From: Fervidobacterium sp.
GTDB taxonomy: Bacteria > Thermotogota > Thermotogae > Thermotogales > Fervidobacteriaceae
Length of the DNA: 10,006 nucleotides
Reading direction: 5' to 3'
Assembly: GCA_003522805.1 (NCBI GenBank)
Contig: DPIB01000058.1
Span: 1-10,006 of the forward strand
Below, piece after piece: positions 6,268 to 10,006 of the stretch. Each line of letters opens with the position of its first letter. Positions within the stretch are counted from its first letter, which is position 1. The position numbers were made by a program, and so were the translations under genes. A model generated the notes under the pieces. It worked only from the letters and a program-made list of their open reading frames with translations, ran no database searches and was not told the DNA's origin.

Positions 6268-7992
6268 ATGAGCAAAGAAGAAGACAAGAAAAAAGAAAAT
6301 AAGAGATTGAACGATCAACAACAAGGACCAATTTTGGATACGAATGGAGAAAGCGTCGACTTTGAAGAAGTATTTTTAACTCGCGGCCAGCTAATGTGGA
6401 GGGCATTCAGAAAAAATAAACTTGCAATGGTTGGTATGTGGATCCTCATCGTAATGTACATTGCCATGATTTTTGCAGATTTTCTGGCTCCGTATGATCC
6501 ATTTGCTCAAAACTTGAACCATTCTTTGAAAAGACCGACGAAATTGTTTAAAAGTTACAATGTCGCAGATCTGGATACTAGTATGATGCCTTACGTACTT
6601 CCCGAAGATAGCTACATAGATAAACTTGAATATACCAGGAACTTTAAAACGAGGCTTTTTCCAAGTAGGATAAAGGTACAATACACTGATGGGAGAGAAG
6701 TAGCAGTTATAGATAAAAATGTAGTTGAAGTAAAGGAAGATGGAACAATAATACCCAAATATCTTCCAAAAGGTAGAACTCTTGATGACAAGTTTGTATT
6801 AGCGGACTCCATAAGACTTGTGGTAAGAACAAAAGGCTATGCGAAAATCGATGGTGAATGGAAACAATACAAAGACGAAACAGAAGACGTTGATTCGCTC
6901 GTTTTCGGAGTTGATAGTAGTCTCCTCGAAAAGGGTGCAAATATTCGGTTAACTCATTCAAGGACTGCAAGGTCGGTTGTTGCTCAGAATGAAGGTTGGA
7001 AGATCGGATTCTTCACAATGGATGAACAAGAGGCGATGAACAGGCTTACAGAAGTCAAACTAGAGCAAGAGCTTGTTGGTGTAAAATACTACGACGAAGA
7101 GTTCAATGAATACATGATTTCGACGGATGAGGCTAGGGTAGTCTCTTATGATTATAAATTCTATCCGGTGAAATGGTTCATCAAATCTTGGGGACCAGAT
7201 AGGACTAATCCAAGCAAGGTTGGTTATCTCTTCTGGGTGATTCCGCTCTATCATCACCTGTTCGGTGTGGACAACTACGATAACAACGAATATGTGTCAT
7301 TGAATATATTCGGTGCTGATACATTTGGAAGAGATGTTTGGAGTAGGATAATATTTGCCTCCAGAATATCTTTAACTATAGGATTCATCGGACTCACAGT
7401 TACTCTTCTTCTCTCATTGCTATTTGGCGGAATATCTGGCTTCTATGGTGGACTAATAGATGAAACAATAATGAGAATATGTGAGATTCTCATGGCGATC
7501 CCGGGGTTCTATCTGATGCTGTTGCTACGTGCTGTCTTGCCTGTCGATTTGCCTAGTACACAGACTTATATGCTTCTAGTTTTCATACTAGCATTTCTTG
7601 GCTGGCCCGGAAGTGCGAGAATTATCAGAGGTCAAATCCTTGCTGAAAGGCAGAGAGAATACGTTGAAGCCGCAATTGCACTCGGATATCCGGACATGAG
7701 GGTAATGTGGAGGCACATAATTCCGAATCTTTCGACATATTTAATAGTCAGCGCTACTCTCTCGATACCGGGATATATACTTGGAGAAGCCGGACTTTCA
7801 TACCTCGGACTTGGTATTAGGGAACCATCTGCATCGTGGGGAAACATGCTAACAGCTGCTCAGGATGTGTATATTCTTGAAAATGCGCCATGGTTGCTCA
7901 TACCGGGAGCGTTCATATTTATTGTTGTTCTTGCGTTCAACTTTGTTGGTGATGGATTGAGAGATGCTATAGACCCAAGGGCACTTGGATAA
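6268..7992 (+). CDS. ABC transporter permease, OppC type, with large extracytoplasmic insertion
   Basis: The second permease subunit, 574 residues, where OppC/DppC proteins usually have about 280-340. A charged cytoplasmic N-terminus (1-40) is followed by the first membrane helix (about 51-71) and the typical LAPYDPF (73-79). The family pattern resumes only at HLFGVD (330-335) and FGADTFGRDVWSR (348-360). The roughly 250-270 residues between are soluble, charged and partly beta-rich, and by topology lie outside the membrane. Later helices are near 367-390, 404-424, 432-450, 488-510 and 545-562, with the coupling loop EYVEAAIALGYPDMRVMWRH at 464-483. No frameshift is needed: one open frame runs throughout. 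ATG follows AAGGAGGG (6251-6258) 15 bases after the OppB-type stop. I recognise no known domain in the insertion; contact with the binding protein or substrate is a guess. Confidence 0.9.
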   Translation: MSKEEDKKKENKRLNDQQQGPILDTNGESVDFEEVFLTRGQLMWRAFRKNKLAMVGMWILIVMYIAMIFADFLAPYDPFAQNLNHSLKRPTKLFKSYNVADLDTSMMPYVLPEDSYIDKLEYTRNFKTRLFPSRIKVQYTDGREVAVIDKNVVEVKEDGTIIPKYLPKGRTLDDKFVLADSIRLVVRTKGYAKIDGEWKQYKDETEDVDSLVFGVDSSLLEKGANIRLTHSRTARSVVAQNEGWKIGFFTMDEQEAMNRLTEVKLEQELVGVKYYDEEFNEYMISTDEARVVSYDYKFYPVKWFIKSWGPDRTNPSKVGYLFWVIPLYHHLFGVDNYDNNEYVSLNIFGADTFGRDVWSRIIFASRISLTIGFIGLTVTLLLSLLFGGISGFYGGLIDETIMRICEILMAIPGFYLMLLLRAVLPVDLPSTQTYMLLVFILAFLGWPGSARIIRGQILAERQREYVEAAIALGYPDMRVMWRHIIPNLSTYLIVSATLSIPGYILGEAGLSYLGLGIREPSASWGNMLTAAQDVYILENAPWLLIPGAFIFIVVLAFNFVGDGLRDAIDPRALG

Positions 7993-8024
7993 TCTGATTT
8001 GATTTGAGATGAATAGGACATAGA

Positions 8025-8050
8025 AAAGTGGCGGTTTTATCCGCCACTTT
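8025..8050. terminator. Bidirectional terminator between convergent operons
   Basis: AAAGTGGCGG (8025-8034), loop TTTTAT, CCGCCACTTT (8041-8050): a perfect ten-pair stem. On the plus strand it is followed by GTTTTGG, and on the minus strand by a short T run after CCGCCAC. It lies 32 bases after the OppC-type stop and 58 bases beyond the GH130 stop, so it can serve both the transporter operon and the convergent glycosidase operon. Confidence 0.85.
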
Positions 8051-8108
8051 GTTTTGGTTCTTCAAGCTTTTGAGTAGCAAATCAACAGTTAATAAAACTA
8101 TCTCACCC

Positions 8109-9089
8109 TTAGTTTTCGTATTTAAGCCAATCAACAATTTCGTTGACGTAGCCGAATGCCATTGCTACAACTGTATCTGCACCACCATAGTATATTGCCA
8201 AACGATTTGTCAGTGGGTCTACCAATGCAGCAACTGGAAATACAACGTTTTGCACGTCACCAACACATTCGTAACCCTCTTGTGGTGATAACAAGTATGA
8301 TTTGGACCTCTTTATCACATTCCAAGGCTTATCCAAGTCAAGCAACGCCGCACCAAAGCTGTACACATATCCGTTACAAGATAACAGTACACCATGATAA
8401 AACAATAGCCATCCCTCATCCGTCTCTATGGGCGAGGGGCCAGCACCTATCTTCAAAGATTGCCAAGGTGTATAACCGGCTGCCATTACAAACCTATGCA
8501 TACCCCAGTGAATCATATCAGGACTCTCACTGTAAAAGATATCACCGAACGGCGTGTGTCCATTATCCGATGGCCTGTTGAGCATGGCATATTTGCCATT
8601 TATCTTTCTGGGGAAAAGTACCCCATTTCTGTTGAAAGGTAAGAGCGCATTTTCTATCTGGTAGAACTTCTCAAAATCATACGTGTAGCCTACACCGATC
8701 GTAGGGCCGTGGTAACCATTACACCATGTAATCCAATATCTATCTTCGATGAATGTCACGCGAGGATCATACTTGTACTCACTTTCTATGGGGTCTCGTG
8801 TTTGTTGTATGAACTCGATAGGTGAATCATCGATCCGCCAATCTAAGCCATCTTTGCTAAATCCTCTTCTTACATTCATCCTTCTTTGCCTATCATCGAC
8901 TCGGAATACACCAGCAAATTCACCATTGAATGGTACAACTGCACTATTGAATATACTATTTGAACCTTTTGCTTGGTCTCGTTTTATTATTGGGTTCCTC
9001 GAATATCTCCACAGAACATCACTGCAACCAGCTGGTCTTTCTTCCCAAGGTATGTTGTTTAACTCCGTAGCGTAAACTATCACTTTCAA
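8109..9089 (-). CDS. GH130 beta-1,4-mannoside phosphorylase (TM1225-like)
   Basis: A cytoplasmic glycoside phosphorylase of family GH130, which splits beta-mannosides (mannobiose, manno-oligosaccharides or mannosyl-glucose) with inorganic phosphate to give alpha-mannose 1-phosphate, saving ATP. The sequence closely follows T. maritima TM1225 as I remember it. From the TTG at 9089 it has 326 residues: NIPWEERP near 12-19, WRYSRNPII near 27-35, the conserved YDPRV with the probable catalytic Asp108, [11 protein letters not shown] (152-162), [13 protein letters not shown] (171-183), GAGPSPIET (215-223) and YYGGADT (300-306), consistent with a five-bladed beta-propeller. No signal peptide is seen. 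TTG at 9089 is preferred because AAAGGAG (9097-9103) lies seven bases before it; a GTG at 9095 would be one base from that site and adds two residues. It follows the GH5 gene by 76 bases in the same direction. The exact substrate within GH130 cannot be read from sequence alone. Confidence 0.9.
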   Translation of the reverse strand: MKVIVYATELNNIPWEERPAGCSDVLWRYSRNPIIKRDQAKGSNSIFNSAVVPFNGEFAGVFRVDDRQRRMNVRRGFSKDGLDWRIDDSPIEFIQQTRDPIESEYKYDPRVTFIEDRYWITWCNGYHGPTIGVGYTYDFEKFYQIENALLPFNRNGVLFPRKINGKYAMLNRPSDNGHTPFGDIFYSESPDMIHWGMHRFVMAAGYTPWQSLKIGAGPSPIETDEGWLLFYHGVLLSCNGYVYSFGAALLDLDKPWNVIKRSKSYLLSPQEGYECVGDVQNVVFPVAALVDPLTNRLAIYYGGADTVVAMAFGYVNEIVDWLKYEN

Positions 9090-9096
9090 TTTCACT

Positions 9097-9103
9097 CTCC
9101 TTT
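9097..9103 (-). promoter_or_regulatory. Ribosome binding site deciding the GH130 start
   Basis: Read on the minus strand this is AAAGGAG. The spacing is seven bases to the TTG at 9089 and one base to the GTG at 9095, which favours the TTG. Confidence 0.55.
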
Positions 9104-9165
9104 ATTTTGAGATTGGTTTGATTTGTTCCCACGCAGTACTTATCATGTTGAAATGTTCTGTTAAA

Positions 9166-10006
9166 TCATTTCCCAAGTGCTGCAGTAGTTAAAGGTTCAT
9201 TCCATTGTGAGGTTGAGATATCGTACAAACCGAATCCAGAGCAAAATTCCCAGTATGCAGTCGAAAAACCGAATTTCTCAGCTATCTCTCTAACTATTTG
9301 TGTCCACAAGACACGAGATTTCATATCAGCCTTTGAATAAGCACCAAATTCACCAAGAAAGATGGGTACATTATTCTTCTTCGCCCAGTCACTGACATGT
9401 TTGAAATGCACATTGATTTGCTCAACTTCAAGGTCACTACCTTTCCATTCTACACCCACAGGTAATTGTGGGTCAACCCATTCTGCGCCTTGATGTGTAA
9501 ATGTGAATGGTTCGTAGTAATGGAAGGAGACGATGATGTGTTCATCCCTTACAAGTTTCAACTCATCGATAGCTGAGTAATTCGACCAATTTGGGACATC
9601 GATGATGACCACTCTGTTCGGGTTTGTCTTACGTATAACGTTCAAAACTTCAGGATAGATTTCGTTCCAGAGATCAGAAGTCAAATTCTGCGCAGGTTCG
9701 TTGAATATTTCAAAGTAAAGAGAATCAGAGTAGTCTTTGAACGCATCGGCAATTTGCCTCCAAATCTCTATTAACTTTTCTTTGTGATCTTGCGGTGATT
9801 GATACATTTCCTCGAAGTGATGTGTGTTTATGATCACAATCAAGTTATTCTCCAAGGCCTCGTCAACAACGTGTTTTACCCTATTCAGAAATTCTTTATC
9901 TATCTTGTATGGATAATTTTCTTCAATATGAGCAGACCAGCGAATGGGAATACGTACAGAATCAAAACCACGTTCTTTGATGATAGAGAAATAATCATCC
10001 GATATG
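9166..10006 (-). CDS. cel5A: GH5 endo-beta-1,4-glucanase/mannanase, N-terminus outside window
   Basis: A glycoside hydrolase family 5 enzyme that cleaves internal beta-1,4 bonds of glucan, mannan or glucomannan chains. The frame is open to the window edge, so about 280 C-terminal residues are present and the true start is missing; the TTG at 9855 lies inside the domain and is not a start. In order the visible part shows FDSVRIPIRWSAH, THHFEEM, the proton-donor motif FEIFNEP (catalytic Glu codon at 9697-9699), HYYEPFTFTHQGAEWV, the nucleophile motif FLGEFGAY (Glu codon at 9349-9351), and AYWEFCSGFGLYD. These match T. maritima Cel5A (TM1751), as I remember it, almost motif for motif; by comparison only about 35 residues are missing unless a signal peptide or extra domain precedes. 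Cel5A-type enzymes in Thermotogae accept both glucan and mannan. It lies upstream of GH130 in one likely operon. Confidence 0.9.
   Translation of the reverse strand, partial: ISDDYFSIIKERGFDSVRIPIRWSAHIEENYPYKIDKEFLNRVKHVVDEALENNLIVIINTHHFEEMYQSPQDHKEKLIEIWRQIADAFKDYSDSLYFEIFNEPAQNLTSDLWNEIYPEVLNVIRKTNPNRVVIIDVPNWSNYSAIDELKLVRDEHIIVSFHYYEPFTFTHQGAEWVDPQLPVGVEWKGSDLEVEQINVHFKHVSDWAKKNNVPIFLGEFGAYSKADMKSRVLWTQIVREIAEKFGFSTAYWEFCSGFGLYDISTSQWNEPLTTAALGK

Noticed and set aside
6268..7992. OppC-type gene as a fusion or frameshift artefact
   Set aside because: A single open frame covers both permease parts, the part on each side matches one OppC protein in order, and no second start or stop occurs at the insertion edges.
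8156..8581. Plus-strand open frame of 141 codons opposite GH130
   Set aside because: The minus strand encodes a full GH130 protein with all conserved motifs; the opposite frame has a low-complexity, unnatural composition.
9166..9855. GH5 as a complete 229-residue gene starting at the TTG at 9855
   Set aside because: The frame stays open to the window edge and the upstream codons encode the conserved VRIPIRWS segment, so the gene is cut by the window, not short.

Overview
The window looks like a chromosomal segment of a thermophilic member of the Thermotogae, most likely Fervidobacterium or a close relative. The base composition is AT-rich, several genes start with TTG behind strong Shine-Dalgarno sites, and the carbohydrate genes closely resemble remembered Thermotoga maritima proteins (TM1225-type GH130, Cel5A/TM1751-type GH5, and a family 5 binding-protein transporter like TM1746-TM1750). 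The genus is an inference; no database search was possible.

Left part (1-1071): the end of an unrelated housekeeping cluster. A small helical protein resembling the exodeoxyribonuclease VII small subunit (XseB) is followed by a two-helix membrane protein of unknown function that starts with TTG.

Middle (1072-8050): an AT-rich stretch of about 340 bases holds a promoter candidate and a perfect inverted repeat that could be an operator. It leads into a five-gene ABC transporter operon in the order ATPase (OppD type), ATPase (OppF type), secreted substrate-binding protein, permease (OppB type), permease (OppC type). A GC-rich hairpin sits directly after the binding-protein gene, and a strong hairpin terminator closes the operon. 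The OppC-type permease is unusual: about 250-270 extra residues lie between its first and second membrane helices.

Right part (8109-10006, minus strand): two convergent genes, a GH130 beta-mannoside phosphorylase and, upstream of it, a GH5 endo-glucanase/mannanase whose N-terminus lies outside the window. They share the terminator with the transporter operon.

Together the genes suggest uptake and breakdown of beta-1,4-linked manno-, glucomanno- or cello-oligosaccharides. The binding protein captures the oligosaccharide outside the membrane, the Opp-type complex imports it, the GH5 enzyme shortens chains, and GH130 splits off mannose 1-phosphate by phosphorolysis. A homology-based label of 'oligopeptide transporter' for this operon would probably be wrong about the substrate. 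I saw no mobile elements, CRISPR arrays, tRNA or rRNA genes.
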